NCBI RefSeq assembly: GCF_002240415.1
Contig: NZ_CP020028.1
Coordinates: 3,869,501-3,933,500, forward strand
DNA from: Paenibacillus kribbensis
GTDB taxonomy: Bacteria > Bacillota > Bacilli > Paenibacillales > Paenibacillaceae
DNA length: 64,000 nt
Direction of reading: 5' to 3'
In this document: positions 50,679-60,287 of the stretch, in pieces
Position numbering within the stretch: the first letter of the stretch is position 1
Layout: each line of letters starts with the position of its first letter
Translations under genes and position numbers: made by a program
The notes under the pieces: generated by a model
What the model saw: the letters and a program-made list of their open reading frames with translations, nothing else
Told to the model about the DNA's origin: nothing
The model's database searches: none

Positions 50679-51695
50679 ATGACGAAATCCTATACCAAAG
50701 CACAGATTCGCAATATCACCCGTCGTTTTGGCCTGATTCCGTTAAAATCAAGCTTAGTTTCATCACTATACCGAAAAAATGCAGTTATCCAAGTAAGAGC
50801 CAAAAAGGGAACTTATGCATTAAAGCCCTTTAGCCGTACCAAGATGGTCCGCTCAAATACAATTCAACAGATGGAGCAGGCTGCAAGCATGATTAGGCTT
50901 TTGAAAAAGAGAAAGTATCGCTACATGCCCGCGTGGCTTCCGACACATTCCGGAAAGCTATGGACTTTATATCAAGGAACGCCATTTTATGTGAGTCAGT
51001 GGATCAAAGGGCGGGGATTGGGGACTGCGGAAGATTTTGAAAAGCTTGGAAGGGCACTTGCCACGCTTCATGCCACGCCCATCGGCTCGCATCGGATTGG
51101 AAGGGGAAGATCCCCTACGTCCCAGCAATTGCGGATATGGAAAAACCAGGACCGTCTTTTTCAAAGCAGAATAAAACAAATCAGCCGTCATGACACAAAA
51201 TACCGCAACTGGTACAACGCTTTCGGCAAAGACTGCAAACGTTTATCCAGGCGGGCATGGAGGGATTTACAGGACGCCTCCATTACCAGGCTGCTTCATA
51301 AGGAAAAGCGTTCCCCCTCTTTGATACACAGTGACATCACGATTCCTAATGTCATTATTTCAAATACTGGGCAACTCAAAATCATTGATTGGGATCGGGT
51401 TAAGGTCGGCTCAGTCTATGCGGATCTGGCAAAGGCCCTTATGAATACGACCCAATTCAATCCTGAATTTGTGCAATCCCTGCTGAAAGGATACCAAAAA
51501 CGCAAGCCACTAGGCCGAACTGAACGAAAAATAGTTACAGCCCTGTATAAATTGCCTCGAGAAGCGTGGCATGCCTCTCGACACCCCATTCGCTCAAGAG
51601 ACCGCGAGATCCTGGATAATTGGGATCAATCGTGGCCCCTTCGTTTACAAATCATTCATATTTTGCAGGAATGGTCCATGTATAAAAGAAAGTGA
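50679..51695 (+). CDS. CotS-like kinase-fold protein, spore-coat type
   Basis: 338 residues, highly basic. The aminoglycoside-phosphotransferase/choline-kinase fold is seen in the catalytic loop SLIHSDITIPNVII and the metal loop LKIIDWDRVKVGSVYADLAK. Spore-coat relatives (CotS, YutH, YsxE) share this fold. AGTGAGG precedes ATG. A second gene of the same type follows with a 9-base gap, so they form a pair. Activity and whether it is coat-located are inferred from family resemblance. Confidence 0.82.
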   Translation: MTKSYTKAQIRNITRRFGLIPLKSSLVSSLYRKNAVIQVRAKKGTYALKPFSRTKMVRSNTIQQMEQAASMIRLLKKRKYRYMPAWLPTHSGKLWTLYQGTPFYVSQWIKGRGLGTAEDFEKLGRALATLHATPIGSHRIGRGRSPTSQQLRIWKNQDRLFQSRIKQISRHDTKYRNWYNAFGKDCKRLSRRAWRDLQDASITRLLHKEKRSPSLIHSDITIPNVIISNTGQLKIIDWDRVKVGSVYADLAKALMNTTQFNPEFVQSLLKGYQKRKPLGRTERKIVTALYKLPREAWHASRHPIRSRDREILDNWDQSWPLRLQIIHILQEWSMYKRK

Positions 51696-51703
51696 GGATC
51701 AAA

Positions 51704-52600
51704 ATGTCGATTTTATCAAACGTTGAGCAGATGTACGGAATCAAAATTCAACGTGCTCGTCAAAAAAAGGACATACACAAGATCGAGACCGCCAGCATGA
51801 CCTATTGTTTAAAACCCTATAATTTTCCAGAAGATGAAATTCGTTTTATTACACATGTGTTGTCCTTCCTGGATGAGCGCGGGTTCACCCGTAGCCAAAA
51901 GGTGTATCCGACAGTGCAGCAAACCGCTTATATGACCCATGAAGGCGTTTCGTATACGTTAACCAATTGGGTTGATGGACAAAGACCAAAATTTACAAAA
52001 AAAATAGATTTCAAAAAGGGTATTTGCACCTTGGCCAAATTTCACTCCAGCGCTGTAGGCTTTCCTGTCACCGAAGCTCCGGCAGCCAGAATACGTTACG
52101 AAGGCTTGGGTGATGAAATTGCTGGCTACAAAAAACGCCTCAGTCCCTACAAAGGCACAGCACATCTCGTGGCTCTCTGTGAGGAAGTGACGCATCGTTT
52201 ACAGCAGCCCAAGGTTCGAGAAGCCATCGACTCGGAGCAAAAAGCCGGCGCATTTATACATGGCGACTACAATTATCCCAATCTGATTAAAGACAGACAG
52301 CTCAAGATTCATTTAATCGATTTTGAAAATTGCTCCCTGCATGTAAGAATGAAAGACTTGTCCCATCTTCTTCATCGAAATTGTCTTTGGAACGGGACAA
52401 AAATGCTGCGCGCAGTCGACTACTATCAACGATATCGTCCGTTAAGCCCCCGTGATTTACATTTGCTTCACGCGCTTTTAATCTCTCCCTATCACGTGGT
52501 CCGCAACATCAGAATAGCCGGCATCCGTTCTGCTAAGCGTGTTATTCCATCATTTGCGCAATTGAACAAATACCGACGTGAGCTTAGAGCGCTGCTATAA
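51704..52600 (+). CDS. CotS-like kinase-fold protein, spore-coat type
   Basis: 298 residues from ATG 51704 (GTGAGG 6 bases upstream). The kinase-like elements are AFIHGDYNYPNLIKDRQLKI and HLIDFENCSLHVRMKDLSHL. It continues the pair started by the gene at 50679-51695, to which it is similar in layout but not closely in sequence. As in that gene, function is inferred; P-loop-like N-terminus is replaced by IQRARQKKDIHKIETASMTY. Confidence 0.82.
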   Translation: MSILSNVEQMYGIKIQRARQKKDIHKIETASMTYCLKPYNFPEDEIRFITHVLSFLDERGFTRSQKVYPTVQQTAYMTHEGVSYTLTNWVDGQRPKFTKKIDFKKGICTLAKFHSSAVGFPVTEAPAARIRYEGLGDEIAGYKKRLSPYKGTAHLVALCEEVTHRLQQPKVREAIDSEQKAGAFIHGDYNYPNLIKDRQLKIHLIDFENCSLHVRMKDLSHLLHRNCLWNGTKMLRAVDYYQRYRPLSPRDLHLLHALLISPYHVVRNIRIAGIRSAKRVIPSFAQLNKYRRELRALL

Positions 52601-52657
52601 AGCTGCCTGATTGAACCAGCAGGAAACAGACCAAGCAAATTAATTGTAGTATCATAA

Positions 52658-52706
52658 TAAGAGGATAATATGTTCAGTATACGAGCATATATCCTCTATT
52701 TTTTTA
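52658..52706 (+). terminator. Terminator after the CotS-like pair
   Basis: AGAGGATA / TATCCTCT arms around a 22-base loop, then ATTTTTTTT. The 52707-52863 stretch that follows has no gene and carries repeats of GGCGTAGC (52786-52815), possibly an end of the mobile element next to it. Confidence 0.75.
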
Positions 52707-52863
52707 CATATTAGAATCCATATACAGGTATTAAAAATAGCGTTTAATATATTAATAATGTTATAGTTCAATAAGAATAGCTGGAAGGCGTAGCCCACAG
52801 CGGGAGGCGTAGCGAGGTTTTACCGAGCGTTATCATTTATGTCATTGTGGATGGTGGAAGTCT

Positions 52864-53567
52864 ATGAGGGTGCAAGAAGTTCTTTTTGAGGATAACACTA
52901 AGAGATACATGTTAATAGATGGGGAGGGACTCCCTGTGGTTCCAGTTTTGAAATACCTTAAATACATGGATCAAACGGGGAAAAGTACTGGATGCAACAA
53001 CAAATATCAGAGATCGTTTTCTCATCCAGCTGTTATTTGAAACAGGTCTGCGCATTGGCGAAGTTCTATCGCTTTATCTGGAAGATATTAAATTTGATCA
53101 CAGAGGGCATCGTATTGTTCTGAAGGATCGGGGAGAATTAGAAAATGGAGCCATGCTCAAAACAGGAGAGCGTGGCATATACGTTTCCCAAGCGCTAATG
53201 GAATTGTTTGACGACTACTTGTATGAAGTCCTAGACGAGCTAGACTTCCGAAGCAATTTCGTTTTTGTGATTCTCCGTGGCGAAAATAAAGGTAAGCCCC
53301 TTACGCTAACCGCCGTAGAAGCCCTGTTTAAGCGATTAAGGGTAAAGACCGGAATTAGCAAGCTTCACCCTCACTTGTTTCGCCATACCCATGCAACGAT
53401 GGTTCTATCAACGGACCAAAGACATTAAGCAAGTCCAAGAACGTCTTGGGCATGCTCAAATACAGACGACGATGAACTTGTACCTTCATCCTTCAGAAGA
53501 AGACATCCGTGAGGATTGGGAAAAAGCACAGCTCGCTTTTCAGATCAAAAAAAGGAATGAAGACTAG
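52864..53567 (+). pseudogene. Tn554 TnpA-type tyrosine recombinase remnant
   Basis: The N-terminal frame (EVLFEDNTKRYMLIDGEGLP, VPVLKYLKYMDQTGK) breaks within about 40 codons; the central part (RFLIQLLFETGLRIGEVLSL) and later LHPHLFRHTHATMVLSTD stay in a different frame, then shift again to ERLGHAQIQTTMNLY and end at TAG 53565-53567. The catalytic residues Arg (TGLRIGE), His-x-x-Arg (HLFRH) and Tyr (MNLY) are still readable. An internal deletion has removed the N-terminal core-binding region. The next gene is a TnpB-type recombinase, the usual Tn554 order. Confidence 0.85.
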
Positions 53568-53569
53568 AG

Positions 53570-54838
53570 ATGAACGTTTTTCAGCAATCATGCCACGACA
53601 AAACAAACTTTCATAAGCGGTTAGAGAAAACACTATCAAGTTTTCCGGAAAAAACCATACACATTGACGGAACGGTTTCGTTATAGCAGGTGAATGACCC
53701 ATATTTCTTGGTTAGTAATACTTGGAGCTTCGGATTTATTGGCGAGATCAAGCAGTTTGAAGACATGGCGAAAAATTATAGACATTCTAATCAAAATGTC
53801 TATTTTCGGATCACAAGCCCTACGGTCAATTTAGAATTGAAATATATATGGTATCACAAGCTGTTCAATGATATATGGACATTGACCAGTATTTTTGGCG
53901 GACAAGCAGCAAAATTGAATAAAATTGCGCGATTTTTGAATGAAAAATACCCTGCACTTCATTCCCTGCTTGACCTGGAAATCGACAAAGCGGAGCATGA
54001 GTGGTTGCATTGGTTAAATGATCAAGGAAACAAGATAAAATTTTATAGGCAGGTCCTACAATATGGAGCAGAATATACACATAACAATCATTTAGCGAAC
54101 TTTTTGCGATACATCCATTCAAACCTCTACCAGTTAACAGATAACCGGGAAGAATGGGAGAAGGACCGTTGGGATGTAAGAATTTTGCATGAGAGATACG
54201 GAATTTATTACAACAAAAGTTCTACAAATTATTTATTGGATTTTACCAATATTAAACAAGTAAATATGGACCAACATATCAAAAAATACATTAAGCATCG
54301 CTTACTCAGTAAAAGCTTTTCTTGGAGTAGTGCTCGAAGATATATTTTATATTTATCAAGATTCATTGCATTCATTTTTTCATTGGAACCAACATGGCGA
54401 GATTTAAAGGGACTAAAACGCTCACACATCGAGCGATATATCCAATGGTTGCATGAATATACCGCGAAAAAGTTAATGCAAAAAAATGCACATTCCGAAA
54501 ACTACATTTTGGAAGGTTTACTTGTGATCAGGAAGTTTTTGGAGGACATTCAGCGATACGAATATGACATTGCCCCCATGACGCATGTGCGCAAGCTCCT
54601 TTTTCCAGAGGACATGCCCAAGCTTCGAAAAAAATCAATTGAACAGATCGACTACATTCCAGAATATGTATTAGAACAATTATTCACTTATCTCAATGAA
54701 TTAAACAAAAACTACATCCCCGTAGTATGGGTTGCTTTTAAAACGGGATTGCGCATTTCCGATGTATTAGGTTTAACTGCGGATTGTTTGGTCAAACTAA
54801 ACGGCAAATATTCCATTGTAACCGATATAGAAAAGATG
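53570..54838 (+). pseudogene. Tn554 TnpB-type tyrosine recombinase, interrupted and truncated
   Basis: An ATG two bases after the tnpA stop opens the frame; an in-frame TAG at codon 39 (53684-53686) breaks it, and a GTG restart at 53690 is possible. The long remainder is TnpB-like (WSSARRYILYLSRFIAFIFS core-binding part; VWVAFKTGLRISDVLGLTAD with the first catalytic arginine). The frame leaves the recombinase after VTDIEKM at about 54838 before the His/Arg/Tyr box, and continues in frame into an unrelated sequence. No tnpC was seen. Confidence 0.8.
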
Positions 54839-55131
54839 GTAAGTCTGATACCTAAGCTGACCTTTGTTAAGGACTCTCTGAGTGTTGATAAAGATTATAT
54901 TTACATTGACGTCAGTGTAAGAACTGAGGAGGAAGAAAAAACACGGAGTTTTAAATTCAACTTAAAATCAATAGTTGACCATAGAGAACTAAATATTAAT
55001 TTTGATAAGCCATCCAAAACAATTGAAATTATAAACGATGTAGGTTATGGAATAAGAATAAGAGTGCTACCTTTTTTTCTAGAACAAACTCAGTATGAGC
55101 TTGATTGTGAGATATTATATATAGGTCAGTC
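54839..55131 (+). pseudogene. 5' part of a gene split by IS elements
   Basis: In frame with the recombinase remnant but unrelated to it, this stretch encodes about 98 codons (KDSLSVDKDYIYIDVSVRTE; RELNINFDKPSKTIEIINDV; FLEQTQYELDCEILYIGQS) and stops being native at the IS end. Its likely 3' half is 56641-56892, beyond two IS copies. A start could be the ATG at 54836, but no ribosome site precedes it, so the true N-terminus may have been lost. The EILYIGQS segment resembles a GIY-YIG-like start; this is weak. Confidence 0.55.
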
Positions 55132-55636
55132 CACGCCTGTTGATTAACCAGAAACTGGTTTTTTGAGATTTGACAAATAGACATGTTTTTCCAACACTTT
55201 GGTAGTGGCGATGATCCATTCAATTTGTAGTTGATCGTGCTGAATTTGTTCCGCGAAACGGATCAAGGGCATTCTTGCAAGGGATGACAAATGATTTTGA
55301 GTGATCATATAACCATTTCAAGATAACGTAAGTCATTAACGCGGCAAAAAGCTGATTTGAACACGGCATTCATTGTTGTGCCAAAGCTGCGTGCATAAAG
55401 AATACAAGTAACTGATGTGCTATAAATTTGCGTGCTGTATCTTTGTAGTTCAACTCTTTCAGTATGCTGATCACATCTTCTTCTTTAAGAAGAATTTGAA
55501 CAAAGTTTGTAAACGTGGTAGACTTTTTCATGAGGTCTCCTCTTTCAAATCGGGTTCTGTGGTGGAATCGATTTTATCGAAAGAGTGGCCTTTTTTCAAC
55601 TTTTGGATACCTTATTTTGGTTAATCGACAGGCGTG
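55132..55636 (-). mobile_element. IS4-family element, internally deleted copy
   Basis: Terminal inverted repeats CACGCCTGTTGATTAACC (55132-55149) and GGTTAATCGACAGGCGTG (55619-55636), one mismatch, bound 505 bases. On the minus strand the transposase N-terminus (MKKSTTFTNFVQILLKEEDV, LKELNYKDTARKFIAHQLLV) is joined at about 55383 directly to the far C-terminal end, with the catalytic core deleted. Sequence from 55150 to 55380 repeats at 55992-56222. No clear target duplication is seen, consistent with later rearrangement. Confidence 0.85.
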
Positions 55637-55688
55637 ATCAACTATATCTTTAAGTATCAACAGTAACCTATATATGGAGGGAAGAACT

Positions 55689-55883
55689 ATGCCTTATATT
55701 AATCTTCAAATAACAAAGGGCGCTTCTCGTGATCAGAAAGCCCAAGTTGTTAAAGAGTTTACAGAGACTCTGGTTCGGGTTCTTGACAAAAAACCAGAAC
55801 ATATTCATATTGTCATCGAAGAAATTGAGGATGAAAACTGGGGGTTTTCAGGAATTTTGACTGATGATTTTAGAAAGCAATAA
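55689..55883 (+). CDS. 4-oxalocrotonate tautomerase family protein
   Basis: 64 residues from ATG 55689 (TATGGAGGGA before it). After Met removal the N-terminus is the catalytic Pro (PYINLQITKGASRDQKAQVV); further family residues are ITKGASRDQKAQVVKEFTET and HIHIVIEEIEDENWGFSG. These small enzymes form hexamers and convert keto-enol forms in ring-cleavage or detoxification. It lies between two damaged IS copies, so it looks like passenger DNA. The 90 bases after its stop contain a short unrecognised frame fragment (VDLAARNYLEQVGLKGILLH). Confidence 0.88.
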   Translation: MPYINLQITKGASRDQKAQVVKEFTETLVRVLDKKPEHIHIVIEEIEDENWGFSGILTDDFRKQ

Positions 55884-55973
55884 AAGCAAAAGAAGTAGAT
55901 CTTGCCGCTCGAAATTACTTAGAGCAAGTTGGTTTGAAGGGAATTTTGTTGCATAGGACAAGTCATACATCTC

Positions 55974-56640
55974 CACGCCTGTTGATTAACCAGAAACTGT
56001 TTTTTTGAGATTTGACAAATAGACATGTTTTTCCAACACTTTGGTAGTGGCGATGATCCATTCAATTTGTAGTTGATCGTGCTGAATTTGTTCCGCGAAA
56101 CGGATCAAGGGCATTCTCTTGCAAGGGATGACAAATGATTTTGAGTGATCATATAACCATTTCAAGATAACGTAAGTCATTAACGCGGCAAAAAGCTGAT
56201 TGAACACGGCATTCATTGTTGTGCGAAACAAAACAGGTACATTTAGGTTCTGTTTTATCCATCTGAAGAAAACTTCAATACCCCAGCGTGCCTTGTAGGT
56301 ATCAGCAATTTCTTCGGCTGATAGATGCACAAGATTGGTTGCGACCCGAATTTCATTGCCGCTGTTATCTTGAAAGGTCACGACGCGATGTCGAAGCTCC
56401 GACTGGCACTGGGGTGTTCCGAGATAACAAGTAATATCCCGTATGACGTTCGAGGTTTCCACTTTCCTGTTCTTTAAGGAATGTGGGTTCACAAGCGTTA
56501 CGTTCTCTTTGATACGGGTTACAAAATACTGCTTCTCCGCGACATATTGATCAAAACGCTTGATCTTCCCGTAAGCGCGGTCATTTACTAAGATGTAATC
56601 CTTGTCCGCAAGCTTCTCACCGATAGGGCCATCATGAACT
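55974..56640 (-). mobile_element. IS4-family element, 5'-truncated copy of the same IS
   Basis: The left end CACGCCTGTTGATTAACC starts at 55974. On the minus strand the transposase C-terminal half is nearly intact: DKDYILVNDRAYGKIKRFDQ, KENVTLVNPHSLKNRKVETS, the catalytic-glutamate region KARWGIEVFFRWIKQNLNVP, to the stop near 55986. The upstream (N-terminal) half is missing; the copy ends at about 56640. It is in direct orientation with the copy at 55132-55636, differing in a few bases (for example a two-base length difference near 56118). Confidence 0.85.
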
Positions 56641-56892
56641 GAAGCGGCTCTTATTAATTACTTCAAACCCGAGTATAATGAAAAATTCAAGAATAACTTT
56701 CCAAATATCGAACACCTTGGTTACAAACATTACTACGACTTAGATTATAATTCCGTATTGGTAGAACTTGATACTGATACAATAAATGTGAATTTATTTA
56801 CAAATGAGGTAGCCTATTCAAAATGGAGGGCTGTTGAGTATCCTTTATACTCAGAAGAAGTTAGAAAAAATATGTTTGATTTCTTTTATTGA
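56641..56892 (+). pseudogene. 3' part of the gene split by IS elements
   Basis: 83 codons open from the IS junction to TGA 56890-56892: EAALINYFKPEYNEKFKNNF, IEHLGYKHYYDLDYNSVLVE, INVNLFTNEVAYSKWRAVEY. It has no start. The character (aromatic, acidic, low GC) matches 54839-55131, and an assembly of both halves would resemble a single protein of about 200 or more residues with a missing middle. The identity is unknown. Confidence 0.55.
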
Positions 56893-57021
56893 TAAATTAA
56901 TTTAGAGCAGTCTGTAGTTCATAACGAGTATCTATATTTGTAGCAAAATGTACAAGTCAATTTTAGCTAAGGCAAGCCCGCCAAGGGTTCAGCTAAACGG
57001 GACACGATAGTTCAATCAGAA

Positions 57022-57065
57022 AAAGGGTTTCATATATTAGACATGTCTAATATATGAAACCCTTT
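57022..57065. repeat. Perfect 44-bp palindrome
   Basis: Each arm is AAAGGGTTTCATATATTAGA plus CA, meeting its exact complement with no spacer. Followed by ATTTTTCTTC on the plus strand, so it may act as a terminator, but it is longer and more perfect than the others here. It stands in an otherwise gene-free stretch (56893-57144). Confidence 0.9.
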
Positions 57066-57143
57066 ATTTTTCTTCATTTTTTAATTTTAGGTCTTGATAA
57101 GTTGACTGGTCTGTTTTTTTATATGTATGTCTTCTAATACAAC

Positions 57144-57185
57144 AAAATCCGGCAGCACCTGAAACTTCCTGTGCTTACCGGATTC
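57144..57185 (-). terminator. Terminator after prkA
   Basis: On the minus strand AATCCGG..AGCAC pairs with GTGCT..CCGGATT, then TTTTGTTGT. It starts about 60 bases after the prkA stop. Confidence 0.8.
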
Positions 57186-57244
57186 CCTATAAGATGTACA
57201 TTGACCGAACCGTGCTGTATACTGTCCTTGCTTTCCTCAAATGA

Positions 57245-59140
57245 TTACCGGTTTAAGAGACTGCCTACATACCGCAACAAATCGTTAGCGCTGGCCGCTG
57301 TATAACCATGCTCCTCAATCAGCCGCTTGATGACCTCATTCATCCGTTTAAGCTGGTTAGCATCAGGCGTTTTGGTCGAGGTCGTAATCTTCACAATGTC
57401 CTTCAGATCTGCAAATAGCTTCTTCTCGATAGCCTCACGCAGCCGATCATGATGATGATATTCAAACTTCCGGCCCTTGCGCGAATACGAGGAAATCCGG
57501 ATTAATATTTCTTCGCGGAATGCCTTTTTCGCATTTTCTGACACCCCGATCTGCTCCTCAATCGAGCGCATAAGCCGCTCATCCGGGTCCAGCTCCTCAT
57601 CCGTGAGCGGATCGCGGATTTTAGTCCAATTGCAGAAGGCTTCGATGTTATCCAAATAGTTGTCGAACAGCGTCTTGGCTGATTCCTCGAAAGAGTACAC
57701 AAAGGCCTTCTGCACTTCTTTTTTCGCCAACTCGTCATACTCTTTGCGGGCCACGGAAATAAAATTCAGATAGCGCTCGCGCTCTTCCTTCGTAATGGAA
57801 GCATGCTGATCCAGACCATCCTTGATCGCTCGTAAAATATCCAGTGCATTGATGGATTCCACATTTTGCTTAATTAATGCACTGGAAATACGATTAATGA
57901 CGTACCGTGGGTCTACCCCGGACATGCCTTCCTCCAGAAACTCACTTTGCATTTCCTTCAGGTCGGCTTCCTTGTAGCCTTCAACCTCTTCACCGTCGTA
58001 CATGCGCATCTTTTTGACCAAATCCATACCTTGCTTCTTCGTTTCTTTCAAGCGGGTAAGCACGGAGAAAATGGCAGCCGTTCGCAGCGCATGAGGAGCA
58101 ATATGAATATGCCACATGTCACTTTGCTCAATGAGCTTGGCATAAATCTTTTCTTCCTCCGACACTTTCAGGTTATAAGGAATCGGCATTACAATCATCC
58201 GCGACTGCAATGCCTCGTTCTTTTTATTCGCAATAAAGCTTTTATACTCCGACTCATTGGTGTGAGCCACAATCAATTCATCTGCACTGATGAGGGCAAA
58301 CCGTCCGGCCTTGAAATTTCCCTCCTGGGTCAGGGACAACAAATTCCACAAAAACTTCTCATCACATTTCAGCATTTCCTGAAACTCCATCAACCCGCGA
58401 TTCGCTTTGTTCAGCTCTCCGTCAAAACGATATGCACGCGGATCGGATTCCGAACCATACTCCGTAATCGTGGAAAAGTCGATGCTGCCTGTCAAATCAG
58501 CGATATCCTGGGACTTCGGATCAGAAGGGCTGAACGTACCTATGCCAACCCGGTTTTCTTCCGATAAAAATACCCGCTCCACGCGCACCTTTTCGATATC
58601 GCCATCAAATTCCGTACGCAATCTCATCTGGCAGGATGGGCAGAGATTACCTTCAATGCGCACACCCAGTTCCTTCTCAAACTCGGGACGCAGTTCATGA
58701 GGAATAAGATGAAGCGGATCTTCATGCATAGGGCAGCCTTGTATAGCGTACACAGCTCCCTGATCCGTTCTTGAAAATTTCTCCAGACCTCGTTTTAGCA
58801 AAGTGACCAGCGTCGATTTGCCCCCGCTGACGGGACCCATTAAAAGAAGGATACGCTTGCGTACATCAAGCCGTCTGGCTGAGGAATGGAAGTATTCCTC
58901 CACCAGCTTTTCCAGCGCACGATCCAGCCCAAAAATCTCCTGCTCAAAAAATTTATATCGCTTATGTCCCCCAACCTCTTCTACACCAAAAGATTCAATC
59001 ATCTTGTAAACCCGTGCATGAGCGGTCATCGCCGGCGCCGGGTCTTTCTTGAGTATCTCGATATACTCTCTAAAAGTGCCGTTCCAGGCCAGACGGTTGC
59101 TTTCCGCCCGGTACTCCGCAATGCGTTCAAAAATATTCAT
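57245..59140 (-). CDS. prkA: Serine protein kinase PrkA
   Basis: 631 residues from ATG 59140, chosen because GGGAGG stands 8 bases before it; the length equals the B. subtilis protein. An AAA-type N-terminal domain (Walker A LLMGPVSGGKSTLVTLLKRG, residues about 95-125) and the PrkA C-terminal kinase-like domain. Zinc-like CPSCQMRLRTEFDGD and long helical end. In many bacteria prkA, yhbH and spoVR form one operon; here the other two are at 32760-35368. In spore formers it acts during sporulation and in transition-phase control. Confidence 0.95.
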   Translation of the reverse strand: MNIFERIAEYRAESNRLAWNGTFREYIEILKKDPAPAMTAHARVYKMIESFGVEEVGGHKRYKFFEQEIFGLDRALEKLVEEYFHSSARRLDVRKRILLLMGPVSGGKSTLVTLLKRGLEKFSRTDQGAVYAIQGCPMHEDPLHLIPHELRPEFEKELGVRIEGNLCPSCQMRLRTEFDGDIEKVRVERVFLSEENRVGIGTFSPSDPKSQDIADLTGSIDFSTITEYGSESDPRAYRFDGELNKANRGLMEFQEMLKCDEKFLWNLLSLTQEGNFKAGRFALISADELIVAHTNESEYKSFIANKKNEALQSRMIVMPIPYNLKVSEEEKIYAKLIEQSDMWHIHIAPHALRTAAIFSVLTRLKETKKQGMDLVKKMRMYDGEEVEGYKEADLKEMQSEFLEEGMSGVDPRYVINRISSALIKQNVESINALDILRAIKDGLDQHASITKEERERYLNFISVARKEYDELAKKEVQKAFVYSFEESAKTLFDNYLDNIEAFCNWTKIRDPLTDEELDPDERLMRSIEEQIGVSENAKKAFREEILIRISSYSRKGRKFEYHHHDRLREAIEKKLFADLKDIVKITTSTKTPDANQLKRMNEVIKRLIEEHGYTAASANDLLRYVGSLLNR

Positions 59141-59421
59141 GCTCGGTTCCTCCCATAGCTGCGTAATGGCTATCTTCAACTCCTGATGGTGATGGCTACA
59201 CTCGTCACGCCTTTCAGGATATGATGGTATCCCCTAAAAAAAGTGTAATACATACCTATGCAGATTGATTTCAGAAGTGACCTGTTTTTTGTGACAGGTC
59301 TCCCTGCTTTTTCAAAAAAACGAAGGGGTATGTTGTGCTAAAATAACAACAACGACGCGGACCTGACGCATTATGGTACAATATAAACTCGGGATAATGG
59401 GATAAAGGAGCGGAAGAAGCA

Positions 59422-60258
59422 ATGGCGGTTCGGCATGAGACGGAGCTATACGCTCCGATCAAAGCCTTTTTTGAGAGCTTGGGATATGAAATCAAAGGAG
59501 AGGTGCGCAACTGCGATTTGGTGGGTATCAAGCCAGAACAGCAGGAGCCACTGATTGTGGAGATCAAAAAGACGTTTAATCTGTCGCTTGTGCTGCAAGG
59601 CATGCAACGTTTGAAACTAACCAGCAATGTATATGTGGCCGTAGAACGAAATCGTGCAAAAAAAGGGGCTGTCAATCAGCGCTGGAGCGAGTTGGTTGGA
59701 TTGTGCCGTCAACTGGGACTCGGTCTGCTTACCGTCACCCTTTTTAAGACCAAGCCACCGCTCGTAGAGATACTGTGCAAGCCTGCAGGCCCCAACGGCC
59801 ATGAGCGCAAAACGACAGCGGTCCGCCCCGGCTCGCGCAAGGAGAGGCTGCTGCGGGAATTTCACGCACGCAGCGGTGACCACAATACTGGCGGCAGCAC
59901 CCGGCGCAAGCTGGTCACGGCCTACCGGGAAAAAGCGCTGCGTGTAGCCGCAGCCTTGCAGAGCCTGGGGGAGGCCTCCCCTGTGCAGCTCGCCCGTACG
60001 GCTGCCGTCAGCGGAGCGGCTGCCGTCCTGCAGCACAACTACTACGGCTGGTTTGAGCGCGTAGCCCGTGGCCGCTATAAGCTGACCCCGTTCGGCGAAG
60101 CGGCTCTAAGCGAGTATGCGGCGGTGCTGCAAGAGCAAGGGACTGAAACGGCCGCAGCAAAGGCCGTAGAGCCTGGCGAAGGCGACGCGCAACATCGAAT
60201 CGCAGAAACGCCAGCGCCTTACTCCTCCACCGCTGCTGCGGATACGGAGGATGGCTGA
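59422..60258 (+). CDS. DUF2161 family protein with PD-(D/E)xK-like motif
   Basis: 278 residues. N-terminal domain (residues 1-130) carries the nuclease-fold pattern: YAPIKAFFESLGYEI, then CDLVG, 14 residues, and VEIKKTF, that is D, E-x-K at usual spacing. A middle linker is basic; residues about 140-220 resemble a winged-helix-like unit (LVTAYREKALRVAAALQSLG), and the last 60 are low-complexity Ala/Glu/Thr. Base composition rises in GC after 59800. Enzyme activity is not shown for the family. The promoter region holds a TATAAACTC-like element. Confidence 0.82.
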   Translation: MAVRHETELYAPIKAFFESLGYEIKGEVRNCDLVGIKPEQQEPLIVEIKKTFNLSLVLQGMQRLKLTSNVYVAVERNRAKKGAVNQRWSELVGLCRQLGLGLLTVTLFKTKPPLVEILCKPAGPNGHERKTTAVRPGSRKERLLREFHARSGDHNTGGSTRRKLVTAYREKALRVAAALQSLGEASPVQLARTAAVSGAAAVLQHNYYGWFERVARGRYKLTPFGEAALSEYAAVLQEQGTETAAAKAVEPGEGDAQHRIAETPAPYSSTAAADTEDG

Positions 60259-60287
60259 CATTAGACGGTGGAGTGTCGGGATGCCTG

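Noticed and set aside
52780..52830. GGCGTAGC repeats as a CRISPR-like array
   Set aside because: Only two copies with no regular spacer; better explained as an element end.
55132..56640. Functional composite transposon
   Set aside because: Both IS copies lack essential transposase parts; only passive remnants remain.
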